From Collinsella sp. TF05-9AC (GTDB taxonomy: Bacteria > Actinomycetota > Coriobacteriia > Coriobacteriales > Coriobacteriaceae), in the NCBI RefSeq assembly GCF_003438495.1, contig NZ_QSSH01000016.1, positions 1 to 47,878 on the forward strand: a stretch of DNA of 47,878 bases, in the 5' to 3' direction. Position numbers and translations under genes: made by a program. Below are positions 1 through 10,237 of the stretch, piece by piece. The notes beneath the pieces are model-generated. The model was not told the DNA's origin. It ran no database searches and was given only the letters and a program-made list of their open reading frames with translations. Positions within the stretch are counted from its first letter, which is position 1. Every line of letters starts with the position of its first letter.

Positions 1-124
1 AGCGGGGGCTCCTGTCGTTTCCGTGCCCTCGGATTGGGTCATAGTGTCTGTCGGTGCCAAGACATCGGCGTTGTCTTAGCTGGTGCTTGGATCCCTTGGG
101 GACGGAGGAAAATGTACCATCCAG
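1..124. other. Window edge, no gene recognised
   Basis: I see no convincing coding frame or RNA gene between the window start and the first palindromic repeat. The stretch TTGGGGACGGAGGAAAATG near 97-115 resembles the GGGAC-containing phrases found in the other intergenic palindromes of this window, but no second arm is visible here. It may be the end of an element cut by the window boundary. Confidence 0.4.
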
Positions 125-194
125 AATGAGCGTGGATAATCTCCCGTTTTTGGCCTGTGTGGGGGCTCAAAGTGGGAGATTATCCACGCTCATT
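125..194. repeat. Palindromic intergenic repeat, family F copy 1
   Basis: A perfect inverted repeat of 21 bp (arms 125-145 and 174-194, core GTGGATAATCTCCC) encloses a 28-nt loop. A second copy with the same core and similar loop lies at 27704-27771, about 27.6 kb away. The copy sits just beyond the 3' end of the RpiR-type regulator gene, so it could act as a transcript-end hairpin for that minus-strand gene. It has no T-tract, so a rho-independent terminator role is uncertain. Confidence 0.85.
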
Positions 195-224
195 TGATAA
201 GTGTCCGAAAATCCACGCTTGTTG

Positions 225-1079
225 CTACTTGAGTCCTGGCAGGCGGGTGTAGGGGAACGAGCGCTCTAGGAACTCGGCGCAGCGGGCGTAGTCTTTGGCA
301 AAGTAGCTGCTGTAGAGCGAATCGAGCACGTATTGCACGGCGATGTGGCTGGCGAACTGCGTGATGCGGTGCGTCATGCTCTCGTGGTCGCTCACCGTGA
401 GGTAGGCGGCAAAGCCGGGGTGCAGGCGCGCACAATAAGGTGTGCCGATGACAATGACGGGAACATGTCGGCTGCTGAGGATCGGCAAGATTTCCTTGAG
501 GTTGGGCGCAAGGCCGCTGTAGGAGATTACGATCGCCACATTGCCGGAATCCGAGGCGAGCGCCGTGCGCACCTGGGCCTCGGTGCTGCTGTAGCATGTG
601 GCGCTCTTGCCGGACGAAAGCAAGCGGTCGCGGAACATCCCCGCTGGATAGAGGTTGTGCGAGCCGGTGTAGATGTCGACCTGCCGTGCCTTCGCGATCA
701 GTTTGGTGGCGTGGTCGAGCTGTGCGGGGTCGAGCAGCTCCTGCGTCTCGGCCAACGTGGTCTGGTAGAGCCCTTCCATGCGTTCCATGACCTGCGCGGG
801 CGTGGACGTGGCATCGAAGGGAAAGTTGATGTCCACGTCGCGGCGGTTGCCTGCTTCGGTCGCCAGGCGGATAAGCTCGACCTTGAGGTCCTTAAAGCCC
901 TCGAGGCCGAGCTTTTTGCAAAAACGGTGCACGCTCGCGACCGAAACATTGGCGCGGGCGGCAAACTCCTTAATGGAGAGTCCGCGGATGTCCTCGCCCA
1001 TGGCAAGGGCCGAGATTCCGAGCTGCTGCTCGGTAGGGGTTAGGCCCTGCGCCTCGGTAATCTTGCGTTTGATATCCAT
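225..1079 (-). CDS. RpiR/MurR-family transcriptional regulator
   Basis: The 284-residue protein has an N-terminal helix-turn-helix of the HTH_6 type (roughly residues 1-75, with IKEFAARANVSVASVHRF as the recognition region) and a C-terminal SIS sugar-phosphate-binding domain (about 120-260, including the stretch GNVAIVISYSG). Proteins of this architecture bind sugar phosphates and control sugar uptake or amino-sugar catabolism genes. I chose the ATG at 1079 because GGGAG lies six bases upstream. An upstream in-frame TTG at 1109 would place the start inside a palindromic repeat and is less likely. It lies downstream of the GH106-like glycosidase gene on the same strand, separated by 42 bp, so the two may share a transcript and it may regulate the glycosidase. 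The inducer is unknown. Confidence 0.9.
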   Translation of the reverse strand: MDIKRKITEAQGLTPTEQQLGISALAMGEDIRGLSIKEFAARANVSVASVHRFCKKLGLEGFKDLKVELIRLATEAGNRRDVDINFPFDATSTPAQVMERMEGLYQTTLAETQELLDPAQLDHATKLIAKARQVDIYTGSHNLYPAGMFRDRLLSSGKSATCYSSTEAQVRTALASDSGNVAIVISYSGLAPNLKEILPILSSRHVPVIVIGTPYCARLHPGFAAYLTVSDHESMTHRITQFASHIAVQYVLDSLYSSYFAKDYARCAEFLERSFPYTRLPGLK

Positions 1080-1100
1080 TCGAACTCCCGCACTCGCCAA

Positions 1101-1135
1101 ACCTGCCAAAAAGGGACAGGTTTATTTTGGCAGGT
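1101..1135. repeat. 35-bp palindromic element, family A copy 1
   Basis: The element has perfect 11-bp terminal arms (ACCTGCCAAAA and its complement TTTTGGCAGGT) around the asymmetric centre AGGGACAGGTTTA. Four copies occur in the window: 1101-1135, 4848-4882, 14233-14267 and 14279-14313. This copy overlaps the end of the glycosidase gene and supplies its last codons and stop (TAA at 1122-1124). The copy at 4848 has its centre in the opposite orientation. Confidence 0.9.
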
Positions 1136-3722
1136 TTTGCCCGCGAAGGACAACGGGGCCAAGGATGCCGCTGGGGGCAATGGGCTCGGTGAGGGCGAAA
1201 ATGTCGGGAATCGCATGGTCGAGCGTGTTGATGACGTCGATGGTGAGCTCGTGCACGCCGGCGACAAGTGTGCTGGTGGCAAAGCGGTAGGGCGGGCAGA
1301 TGCGCGTGCCGAGCGTTTGTCCGTCGAGTGTGAGCGTCGCGACTTCGTAGACGTCTCCCAGGTCAATGACGGTGTGGGCGAGGTTGTCGGCCAGCTCGAA
1401 CGACGTGCGATAGCGGAATGTGCCGCAGGTGCCGGGGAACTGCTCGGCCGTGAGATCGCACAGGCGCTCGAGCTTTTGCGGCTCGCCAAAGGTTCCATCG
1501 CTGCCGGCAGGGGAGAGGGCAACGGTCCACGGTCCGTCGATGCTAAGGCAAACCGCATCATCCGCATTCGTGTTCGCCCCGTCATCGAGTCCGACCTCGT
1601 CGCCCGTTCCCAGAACAACAACGCAGCTCTCGAAGGGCGCCAGCTCCAACGCGCCATCAAACGCAACGGGTTCGGTGCCGTTCAGCAGGTCGAGGCGCGT
1701 GCCGCAAAGGCGCTCGCCTCGAGCAAGTGCAACCGTACAGCAAATACTTTCACGCGGATGCTCGTTGACTAGCATCACATAGGTCTCGCCCGCACGCTTG
1801 TAGCGAAGTGCGCGCAGCCAGGGCTGTGGCCTATCGGTCACAACGGTCTGCAGCCCCGCGTCTGCCAGCGCGTCCGCCACATCGGCAAGTGGCGTTGCCG
1901 TAAGCCCGTCCAGATCGGCTGCGCCATCCGCGTCATAAAGAGCGCCGGGCACTTCGTCAGCAGCGAGCACCGTGACACCCGCGGCCATCATGCGCCTCAC
2001 CTCTTCCGCTGTAGCCGCGCCAATAAACGAGGCGCCTGGCATGACAAACGCCTGGTAGCGACAGCCGTTAACAGCCAGCATTCCATCGGCAATCGAAACC
2101 TCGTAACGCCCCTCATCCTCAAAAGCCTCGGCCGGCACAAAGTCAAAGTCGATCTGTGCGCGCGTGAGCTCGGCCGCCACGCGCTCGATGGGCATGGCGT
2201 CGCCGGCCCATTCGGCATCGGCATGGTACAAGATGGCGACGGGGTGAGCGGCGCAGCCTCCCGAAAGCAGCGAAGACATGCGATTCATATAGCGCATGAG
2301 CTGGCCAAAGTGCGGCCATTGCGGGTTGTTGCCGTGCGCGTAAAAGTGCGGCGGGCAGTCCCAATCGGGGAAGGGCGCCATGCTAAACGCGTGCGGCGTA
2401 AACCAGTTAATACCGCGGACGAGCATATGGTCGGCAATCCATTTCATCTCGCGCAGGCCCTCGTGCCAGCCAAAGGCGCCAAAGACCTCGGCCATGCAGC
2501 GCCCCTGCTTTTTAGGGTCGAGGCGCGCGGCCGAAGAGCCCAGCTTGGCAAGCGCGTACGTAAAGAACTCCATGTTCCATGCGCCGTGGAAGTAGCTGTA
2601 GCGCCCGCGGTCAATTCCGGGGGCAAGCTGGTTGATGACCACGTCGACACCGGCCATGTCCTGTCCTGCGACCGCGCGGAAGTAGTGCCCAGCGCCCTGA
2701 CCCAGGCGCGTGTGGCAACTCTTGTCCTCGATCACGTGGCCAATGTGCATGACGCCGTGCGCGCGGCACCAATCGCCAATCTGCTCGTCAAAGCACGCGC
2801 GGTAGAGCTGCGTGGCAAGGTCCATATAGGCGTGGCGAACCTGAGCGCCGTTTGCCTCGCGCGTCCAAAGGCCGTGCAACTTGGCAAGCCAATTCTCGCC
2901 AAGCGCATCGTGCAGGCGGCGGGCAAGCTCGTCCGACCACGGCAGCGCTAGGTCGCCTCGCCCGATAAAGCTGCTGGTAGAAGCATCGTCGAGCGTGGTG
3001 CCCTTCTCGTTCATAAAGCCGGGCTCATCGGTGAAAAAGCCCAAGATCGTTTTGCCAAACTCGTCGCTCAGATGCTCAAACGTGGGCTCGTAGACGGCGT
3101 CGATGAGCGCGTGGCACGAGGCGGCGTCGACCATGTTGATGTACTCATCGCGAAAGCCGGTCTTTTGGCTGGTGGCGTACAGCTCGATCGTAGTGACGCC
3201 GGTGGGGGCGTCAAAACGCAAGCGGGCGGGCGTTCCATCGTCTCCTTGCTCAACAGCGAGCGCAAGGTCGAGCGGCGCACCAGCGGCATCAAAAGCCGCC
3301 ACGCCCACAAAGCGCTCGGTGGGGTCCATGAGATTGCCGAGCTTGATAGTCGTGGACGGTTGGGGACCAACAACCGTAATCGTGCGATGCTTGAGCACGG
3401 TCTTCTTGAGCGCGGGGTCGACGCCATCGCCCGCAAGCGCGCCGTTGGCATAGCCTGTGGGGAAGTGGGCGTCGTCGAGCAGCCAGATCTTTAACCCCAG
3501 GCGCTTGCACTCGCCGATGATAAAGCGCAGGTCAGACCACCAGCCGTCGCGACAGAAATCGGGATGCGTGCGCGATTCCAGGCAAACCTCGCGGATGTCC
3601 GCCCCGGCGATCTGCTCCAAATACTCGGTAATCGTCTCGTGTGCCTCGCCCTTGAGCCACAGGAACGGAAGCACATGGTTGTCGTAGGTGCCGCCAAGCA
3701 CCTGCTCAAAATACGCCGCCAT
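1122..3722 (-). CDS. Large glycoside hydrolase, GH106-like (putative alpha-L-rhamnosidase or related)
   Basis: This 866-residue protein has no signal peptide or membrane segment, so it should act in the cytoplasm on imported oligosaccharides. The N-terminal two thirds look like a TIM-barrel glycosidase, with acidic motifs such as GFFTDEPGF and WLLDDAHFPTGYANG. A C-terminal beta-sandwich region (about 740-866, from GPWTVALSP onward) resembles the carbohydrate-binding domains of GH2 and GH106 enzymes. Overall similarity, from memory, is to glycosyl hydrolases near family GH106, but the substrate cannot be assigned from sequence alone. It is divergent from an AraC-type regulator across 116 bp, which suggests AraC control, and is followed by an RpiR regulator on the same strand. 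The stop codon lies inside a palindromic repeat, so the original C-terminus may have been changed slightly by repeat insertion. Confidence 0.75.
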   Translation of the reverse strand: MAAYFEQVLGGTYDNHVLPFLWLKGEAHETITEYLEQIAGADIREVCLESRTHPDFCRDGWWSDLRFIIGECKRLGLKIWLLDDAHFPTGYANGALAGDGVDPALKKTVLKHRTITVVGPQPSTTIKLGNLMDPTERFVGVAAFDAAGAPLDLALAVEQGDDGTPARLRFDAPTGVTTIELYATSQKTGFRDEYINMVDAASCHALIDAVYEPTFEHLSDEFGKTILGFFTDEPGFMNEKGTTLDDASTSSFIGRGDLALPWSDELARRLHDALGENWLAKLHGLWTREANGAQVRHAYMDLATQLYRACFDEQIGDWCRAHGVMHIGHVIEDKSCHTRLGQGAGHYFRAVAGQDMAGVDVVINQLAPGIDRGRYSYFHGAWNMEFFTYALAKLGSSAARLDPKKQGRCMAEVFGAFGWHEGLREMKWIADHMLVRGINWFTPHAFSMAPFPDWDCPPHFYAHGNNPQWPHFGQLMRYMNRMSSLLSGGCAAHPVAILYHADAEWAGDAMPIERVAAELTRAQIDFDFVPAEAFEDEGRYEVSIADGMLAVNGCRYQAFVMPGASFIGAATAEEVRRMMAAGVTVLAADEVPGALYDADGAADLDGLTATPLADVADALADAGLQTVVTDRPQPWLRALRYKRAGETYVMLVNEHPRESICCTVALARGERLCGTRLDLLNGTEPVAFDGALELAPFESCVVVLGTGDEVGLDDGANTNADDAVCLSIDGPWTVALSPAGSDGTFGEPQKLERLCDLTAEQFPGTCGTFRYRTSFELADNLAHTVIDLGDVYEVATLTLDGQTLGTRICPPYRFATSTLVAGVHELTIDVINTLDHAIPDIFALTEPIAPSGILGPVVLRGQNLPK

Positions 3723-3838
3723 ATACGCTCCTCCAAAACCAGCCTTTCAAATCCATTGAAGTCAGAGTACGCCGAGCGCGCCGCCCTGCTAATATCAAAA
3801 CCACGGCAGAATATGACCAAATCAACGATGGGAGCACT

Positions 3839-6467
<2,629 letters not shown>

Positions 6468-6488
6468 TTGAGTTCCGGCGATTGAGTT

Positions 6489-6510
6489 CCGGCGTTCTGA
6501 CGAACGCCGG
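6489..6510. terminator. Hairpin downstream of the GH1 gene
   Basis: CCGGCGTTC-TGAC-GAACGCCGG forms a perfect 9-bp stem with a tetraloop, 22 bp after the GH1 stop. A short tandem repeat (TTGAGTTCCGGCG, twice) precedes it. No T-tract follows, so it may stabilise the transcript end rather than act as a classical terminator. Confidence 0.5.
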
Positions 6511-6511
6511 A

Positions 6512-6595
6512 CCGGCGGCCGATTTCGTGACCACGAATGTCGACGACGACGGCATCTGGAACGCCTTCGTGCACCTAGGGCTCATCGAGGGTTAA
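6512..6595 (+). pseudogene. Remnant: C-terminal end of a Cof-type HAD phosphatase
   Basis: An open stretch without a start codon encodes 27 residues (PAADFVTTNVDDDGIWNAF... ending HLGLIEG) followed by TAA. This matches the usual last segment of HAD-IIB (Cof-type) sugar phosphatases, which end in a pattern like A-D-[FY]-V-T-x-x-[VI]-D-[ED]-D-G-[IV]-x-x-A-[LF]-x-H-[FL]-G-[LI]. Nothing of the rest of the gene is visible upstream, where the GH1 hairpin sits. I infer that a phosphatase gene once lay between the GH1 and EIIA genes and was deleted, leaving only its tail. The reading is from memory of the family pattern. Confidence 0.6.
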
Positions 6596-6734
6596 TCAAC
6601 AAAACGGGCGCCGATGGACAAAGACGTCGGCAGAGTTTTCGATTCGACTCCCCACCTTAGTTTTTGGTCCAATTGGCACTATAATCACCATAGGCATGCG
6701 CACTACGTTGCGCTTAATCAAGAGGAGAAAACGT

Positions 6735-7271
6735 ATGGGTCTGTTTGACATGTTCAAGAAGAAGGCTGAGCCCGCGGCTGCCGCTGCTCCGGCCTCCATC
6801 TCTGCTTCTGCCGGCGCCGACGTGCTGTGCTCGCCCGTCAAGGGCAAGGTCATCAAGATGGCCGACGTGCCCGATCCCGTCTTTGGTGGCGAGGTTCTGG
6901 GCAAGGGCTGCGCCGTGTGGCCCGAGGACGATCTGGTCTATGCTCCCTGCGACGGCAAGGTGACCGTCACTATGGGTCACGCCGTGGGCCTGCAGTCCGA
7001 TAGCGGCATCGAGGTCCTGGTGCACGTTGGCGTCGATACCGTCAACATGAACGGCGACGGCTTCGAGGGCTTCGTCAAGGCCGACGATGTTGTGAAGGCC
7101 GGTCAGCCCATGCTCAAGATCGATCGCGCCAAGATCGCTGCTGCCGGTTACAAGGACTGCGTCGTCGTGGCCGTGTCCAACACCGCCGAGTTTGCCGATG
7201 TTGAGCTCGCCGTCGAGGCTGATTCCGCTGTCGCCGCCGGCGACGCCATCGTCAAGGTTGTCCGCAAGTAA
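6735..7271 (+). CDS. PTS system glucose-type EIIA component (Crr-like)
   Basis: The 178-residue protein is a stand-alone EIIA-Glc domain. It takes phosphate from HPr-P and passes it to an EIIB domain. The active-site histidine is H97 in EVLVHVGVDTV, and the supporting H82 in TMGHAVGL is also present. Residues 1-28 form an Ala/Pro-rich linker preceded by MGLFDMFKKK, which resembles the amphipathic membrane-anchoring helix of Crr-like EIIA. The start at 6735 is set by GAGGAG eight bases upstream; an ATG at 6696 lacks a site. A strong terminator follows, so the gene is monocistronic. It may serve several sugar permeases elsewhere in the genome. Confidence 0.93.
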   Translation: MGLFDMFKKKAEPAAAAAPASISASAGADVLCSPVKGKVIKMADVPDPVFGGEVLGKGCAVWPEDDLVYAPCDGKVTVTMGHAVGLQSDSGIEVLVHVGVDTVNMNGDGFEGFVKADDVVKAGQPMLKIDRAKIAAAGYKDCVVVAVSNTAEFADVELAVEADSAVAAGDAIVKVVRK

Positions 7272-7295
7272 ATCGCGGCATCGCATAATGTCTAA

Positions 7296-7326
7296 GGGTG
7301 GTCGGATTATCCGGCCACCCTTTTTT
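7296..7326 (+). terminator. Rho-independent terminator of the EIIA gene
   Basis: GGGTGGTCGG-ATTAT-CCGGCCACCC forms a GC-rich stem with one internal G:T pair, followed directly by six T residues. Confidence 0.9.
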
Positions 7327-7506
7327 ATTGCACGGTACGGATGCGTTTTATTGCATGCTGAGCGGACTCGCAGACCGTTCGGACGTTAAAACGAACCGAC
7401 CGCGCCTTCGTGCTGCCGAGGGTGTTCATAAGTGGATAGTATGTGCTTACTATCACAACGTGTGCCGTGTCTGGGAAGCACGGTGCCGCTCATTGGGAGG
7501 AACAAC

Positions 7507-8061
7507 ATGAAAAAGAAGCTGCTTGCGCCCCTCATGGCCGTTTTGGTTGCATGCGTGGTCGTGCTTTCCGGCTGCGGAGGCCCTTCGATCGAAGAACTCA
7601 TCACCGAGGACCTTACGACTCAGTTCGATGAGGTCAAAAACGGTGGCGACGATTTCCTCTCTGGTCTGGAAGAGGCTTCGGGCGACGAGTTCGAGCAGCT
7701 GGGCATCGATCCCAAGGAGTATGCCAAGACCTATCTCGAGGGCTTTGATTACGAGATCGGCGACGTGACGGTCGACGAGGACAAGGGCGTTGCAACCGCC
7801 GAGGTCTCCATCACCTGCAAGTCCATGAACAAGATCGTCGAGGACTTCTCCACCCAGTATCAGGAGAAGGTCGCTGCGCTTGACACGGTTCCTTCCGATG
7901 ACGAGCTGTACAAGATGGCCGGCCAGGTGATGGTCGATGTGACCAAGGCCACCGAGCCCAGGAAGACCACGGTTATCTTCAAGTACACCTGCAACGACGA
8001 CGGCGAGTGGTCTGCTGACGACTCCGTCAACTCCGAGATGATGGATGCGATGCTGAGCTAG
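7507..8061 (+). CDS. Putative lipoprotein, unrecognised family
   Basis: The 184-residue protein starts with MKKKLLAPLMAVLVACVVVL and has a lipobox LSGC with the lipidated cysteine at residue 23, so it should be exported and anchored to the outer face of the membrane. The mature part is acidic, without recognised motifs. Repeated acidic and aromatic segments (such as KTYLEGFDYEIGDVTVDEDKG) suggest a small alpha/beta fold like those of actinobacterial DUF lipoproteins. The ATG is set by GGGAGG seven bases upstream. It stands alone between two terminators, so neighbours say nothing about its function. Confidence 0.85.
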   Translation: MKKKLLAPLMAVLVACVVVLSGCGGPSIEELITEDLTTQFDEVKNGGDDFLSGLEEASGDEFEQLGIDPKEYAKTYLEGFDYEIGDVTVDEDKGVATAEVSITCKSMNKIVEDFSTQYQEKVAALDTVPSDDELYKMAGQVMVDVTKATEPRKTTVIFKYTCNDDGEWSADDSVNSEMMDAMLS

Positions 8062-8105
8062 GGGAGTTACGCGGTTCTACGAACCGCGTAACGGCTCGAC
8101 GCTGC

Positions 8106-8205
8106 GCGGACACCAGAGCGACAACTTGTCATTCAAAGAGGGCGGCATGACCAGAAGGTCTATGCCGCCCTCTTTTCATGCCAATTTGTTCGCTCTGGTG
8201 TCCGC
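8106..8205. terminator. Nested inverted repeat with bidirectional terminator core
   Basis: The inner stem is a perfect 14-bp repeat (AAAGAGGGCGGCAT at 8135-8148 and its complement at 8162-8175) flanked by A and T tracts, a classical terminator able to work in both directions between convergent genes. It is enclosed by a second inverted repeat: GCGGACACCAGAGCGACAA (8106-8124) pairs with 8186-8205 with a single-base bulge. The outer arms add about 19 bp of pairing, so the whole 100 bp can fold into one long two-stage hairpin. Confidence 0.85.
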
Positions 8206-8244
8206 TCGCTGTCCGTCCTCTACCCGCGGTGTTGCCATTGTTGA

Positions 8245-8283
8245 GGGGCAGCTAAAAGAGCCCCGTTCCAAATTAGCTGCCCC
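8245..8283. repeat. Palindrome with 11-bp arms (GGGGCAGCTAA)
   Basis: Perfect arms 8245-8255 and 8273-8283 surround a loop containing AAGAGCCCCGTTCC. The phrase GCTAAAAGAG-CCCCGT-CC recurs at 36606 and 40587 (GCTAAAAGAG followed by TCCCGTCCC or CTCCGTCCC), so this is a member of a wider intergenic family. Confidence 0.7.
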
Positions 8284-8293
8284 GTGCCCATCT

Positions 8294-8363
8294 AAGTTGC
8301 GGTGAAATAGGGACTGTTTGGGGGGCAGTAGGCCGGTAATCAGTCCCTATTTCACCGCAACTT
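8294..8363. repeat. 70-bp palindromic element, family B copy 1
   Basis: Perfect 23-bp arms (8294-8316 and 8341-8363; the arm begins AAGTTGCGGTGAAATAGGG) surround a 24-nt loop. A second copy lies at 34942-35008. It sits 16 bp from the end of the HAD phosphatase gene and could form the transcript end for that minus-strand gene. Confidence 0.92.
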
Positions 8364-8379
8364 ATTGGTGGGCGGCTCG

Positions 8380-9048
8380 CTACTCGCCCAAGATCAGCGC
8401 GGCGAGTTCGTCCTGGGTGTCCACTACGTAGTCGGCGCCGGCGGCTTCGAGCTCTGCTCGGCCGCGGAAGCCCCAGGTGACGCCGGCGCTCTTAAGGCCG
8501 GCATTGTGGCCGGTCAGAACATCGACATTCGAATCGCCAACGTAGAGCGTGGTCGCCGGGTCGGCGCCCAGCTCCTCCATTACATGCAGCGTGACGGGAG
8601 CCTCGGGCTTGGGTGGAAACGCGTCGACACGACCCTGCACCAGCGCAAAACGATCGGGGCCAAAGTACTTTTCGATAAGCGGAGCCGCCGAAATATGGTC
8701 CTTGTTGGTGAGCACGGCAAGCTCAACGCCCGCGGCGCGCAGACGGTCGAGCATCTCGACCGTGCCGGCATAGGGCGCGGTGTGGTCCTCCTTGTGCTCG
8801 CCGTAATAAGCCCTAAACTCGGCAAGCGTCTGCTCAAACATTCGGCCATCGCCCGCGTACTCGGCGGGCATAAAGCGCTCGACCAGCTTGAGCATGCCGT
8901 TTCCCACCTTGTAGCGGTACTCGTCCACGGCAAACGTGGGCCAGCCGTGCATCTCGCAGGTATGGTTGCCGGCTGCCGCCAGGTCCTCGAGCGTATTGAG
9001 GATGGTGCCGTCCAGATCAAAAATCACATGGGAATAGGCTGCTGCCAT
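8380..9048 (-). CDS. HAD-family phosphatase, phosphoglycolate phosphatase-like
   Basis: The 222-residue protein has all HAD motifs: nucleophile motif I FDLDGTILNT near the N-terminus, motif II VLTNKDH, motif III lysine in PPKPEAPV, and motif IV YVGDSNVDVL. The helical cap between motifs I and II is of the Gph/PGMB subfamily. It probably dephosphorylates a small phosphate ester such as 2-phosphoglycolate; the exact substrate cannot be read. I chose the ATG at 9048 because AGGAG precedes it; a 35-residue longer frame lacks typical residues upstream. It lies 125 bp downstream of hypE on the same strand and may be read through from the hyp genes. Confidence 0.88.
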   Translation of the reverse strand: MAAAYSHVIFDLDGTILNTLEDLAAAGNHTCEMHGWPTFAVDEYRYKVGNGMLKLVERFMPAEYAGDGRMFEQTLAEFRAYYGEHKEDHTAPYAGTVEMLDRLRAAGVELAVLTNKDHISAAPLIEKYFGPDRFALVQGRVDAFPPKPEAPVTLHVMEELGADPATTLYVGDSNVDVLTGHNAGLKSAGVTWGFRGRAELEAAGADYVVDTQDELAALILGE

Positions 9049-9173
9049 GGGTGCTCCTGCCGTTTGAGTTGTAAAGCGCACCCCATGATACTGGGCTTGC
9101 GTGTCGGGCGCGTTTGGAATCTGAACATCTTTAACGGCATCGGGGCGCATCACGCCAACGCAAGCCCTTGCCG

Positions 9174-10208
9174 TTAGCAGATCCTGGGCAGCTGCTCTCC
9201 CACGAGCATGTCGAGGATACGCGTCGAGCCCCAGCCGGTGCGCACACGCACGGCGGGACGAGCACCTTCGGCGACCGGCAGCACGCGACCGATGATGGCG
9301 GCGTTCTCGCCGTAGCGGGCGGCACGCATGGCTGCTAGCGCGGCATCGGCCTGCTCAGCCGGCACCACGGCGACCATCTTGCCCTCGTTGGCAACCTGCA
9401 GCACGTCGTAGCCGAGCATCTCGCAGGCGGCCTGCACGTCGGGGCGCACGGGTACGGCGTCCTCGTCAATCTCCATGGCAACGCCGCTGGCCTGCGCAAA
9501 CTCGTTGAGCGTGGAGGCCAGGCCTCCGCGCGTGGGGTCGCGGAAGCAGCGCGTGTCGGGGGCGGCGGCCAGCACGTCGGCAATCAGGTGGTTGAGCGGC
9601 GCGGCGTCGCTCTCGATGCTGCTCGAGAACGCCAGGCCCTCGCGCTGGCTCATGATGGCGATACCGTGGTCGCCTAGCGTGCCCGAGACCAGGATGACGT
9701 CGCCGGGCTGGCAGTTGGCGCCGCTGAGCGTCACGCCCGTAGGAACCTCGCCCACGCCGGCGGTGTTGATGTAGACGCCGTCGGCCCCGCCGCGCTCGAC
9801 CACCTTGGTGTCGCCGGTGATGATTTTGACGCCTGCCTCGCGCGCCGTCTCGGCCATGGTCTGCACAATCTGACGCAGTTTATCCATGGGATAGCCCTCT
9901 TCGAGGATAAAGCCGCACGAAAGGTAGCGCACGTTGGCGCCCGAGGTCGCGACGTCGTTGACGGTTCCGCACACGGCGAGCCTGCCGATATTGCCGCCGG
10001 GAAAGAACTGCGGCGTCACCACAAAGCTGTCGGTCGACATGGCGATGTGCCCGCTCGCGGGCAGGGCGGCGACACCGGCATCGTTGCCTTCGAGCAGCTC
10101 GGGCGACCCAAAGGCATCCAGAAAGACCTCGTCGATAATGCGCTTCATCATCTGCCCGCCGGAGCCGTGGCCCAGCAGGACAGTGCTATCGGTGACGCTA
10201 TGGGACAT
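9174..10208 (-). CDS. hypE: Hydrogenase maturation protein HypE (carbamoyl dehydratase)
   Basis: The 344-residue protein belongs to the PurM-like family and ends in the diagnostic PRIC tail. Its C-terminal cysteine takes a carbamoyl group from HypF and is dehydrated with ATP to a thiocyanate, the source of the cyanide ligands of the [NiFe] iron. The N-terminal LLGHGSGG loop and the ATP-binding segment STDSFVVTPQFFPGGNIG are intact. The start follows GGAG. It is the third gene of hypC-hypD-hypE, 29 bp after hypD. It acts in the cytosol with HypF, HypC and HypD. Confidence 0.97.
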   Translation of the reverse strand: MSHSVTDSTVLLGHGSGGQMMKRIIDEVFLDAFGSPELLEGNDAGVAALPASGHIAMSTDSFVVTPQFFPGGNIGRLAVCGTVNDVATSGANVRYLSCGFILEEGYPMDKLRQIVQTMAETAREAGVKIITGDTKVVERGGADGVYINTAGVGEVPTGVTLSGANCQPGDVILVSGTLGDHGIAIMSQREGLAFSSSIESDAAPLNHLIADVLAAAPDTRCFRDPTRGGLASTLNEFAQASGVAMEIDEDAVPVRPDVQAACEMLGYDVLQVANEGKMVAVVPAEQADAALAAMRAARYGENAAIIGRVLPVAEGARPAVRVRTGWGSTRILDMLVGEQLPRIC

Positions 10209-10237
10209 ATCGAAAACTCCAATCGAGGGTGTTTGGG

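Noticed and set aside
1080..1109. TTG start of the RpiR-type gene inside the repeat
   Set aside because: The ATG at 1079 has a ribosome site at a good distance; the extension lies in the palindromic element.
7296..7326. Riboswitch after the EIIA gene
   Set aside because: The structure is a simple terminator hairpin with a T-tract, and there is no downstream gene in register with a switch.
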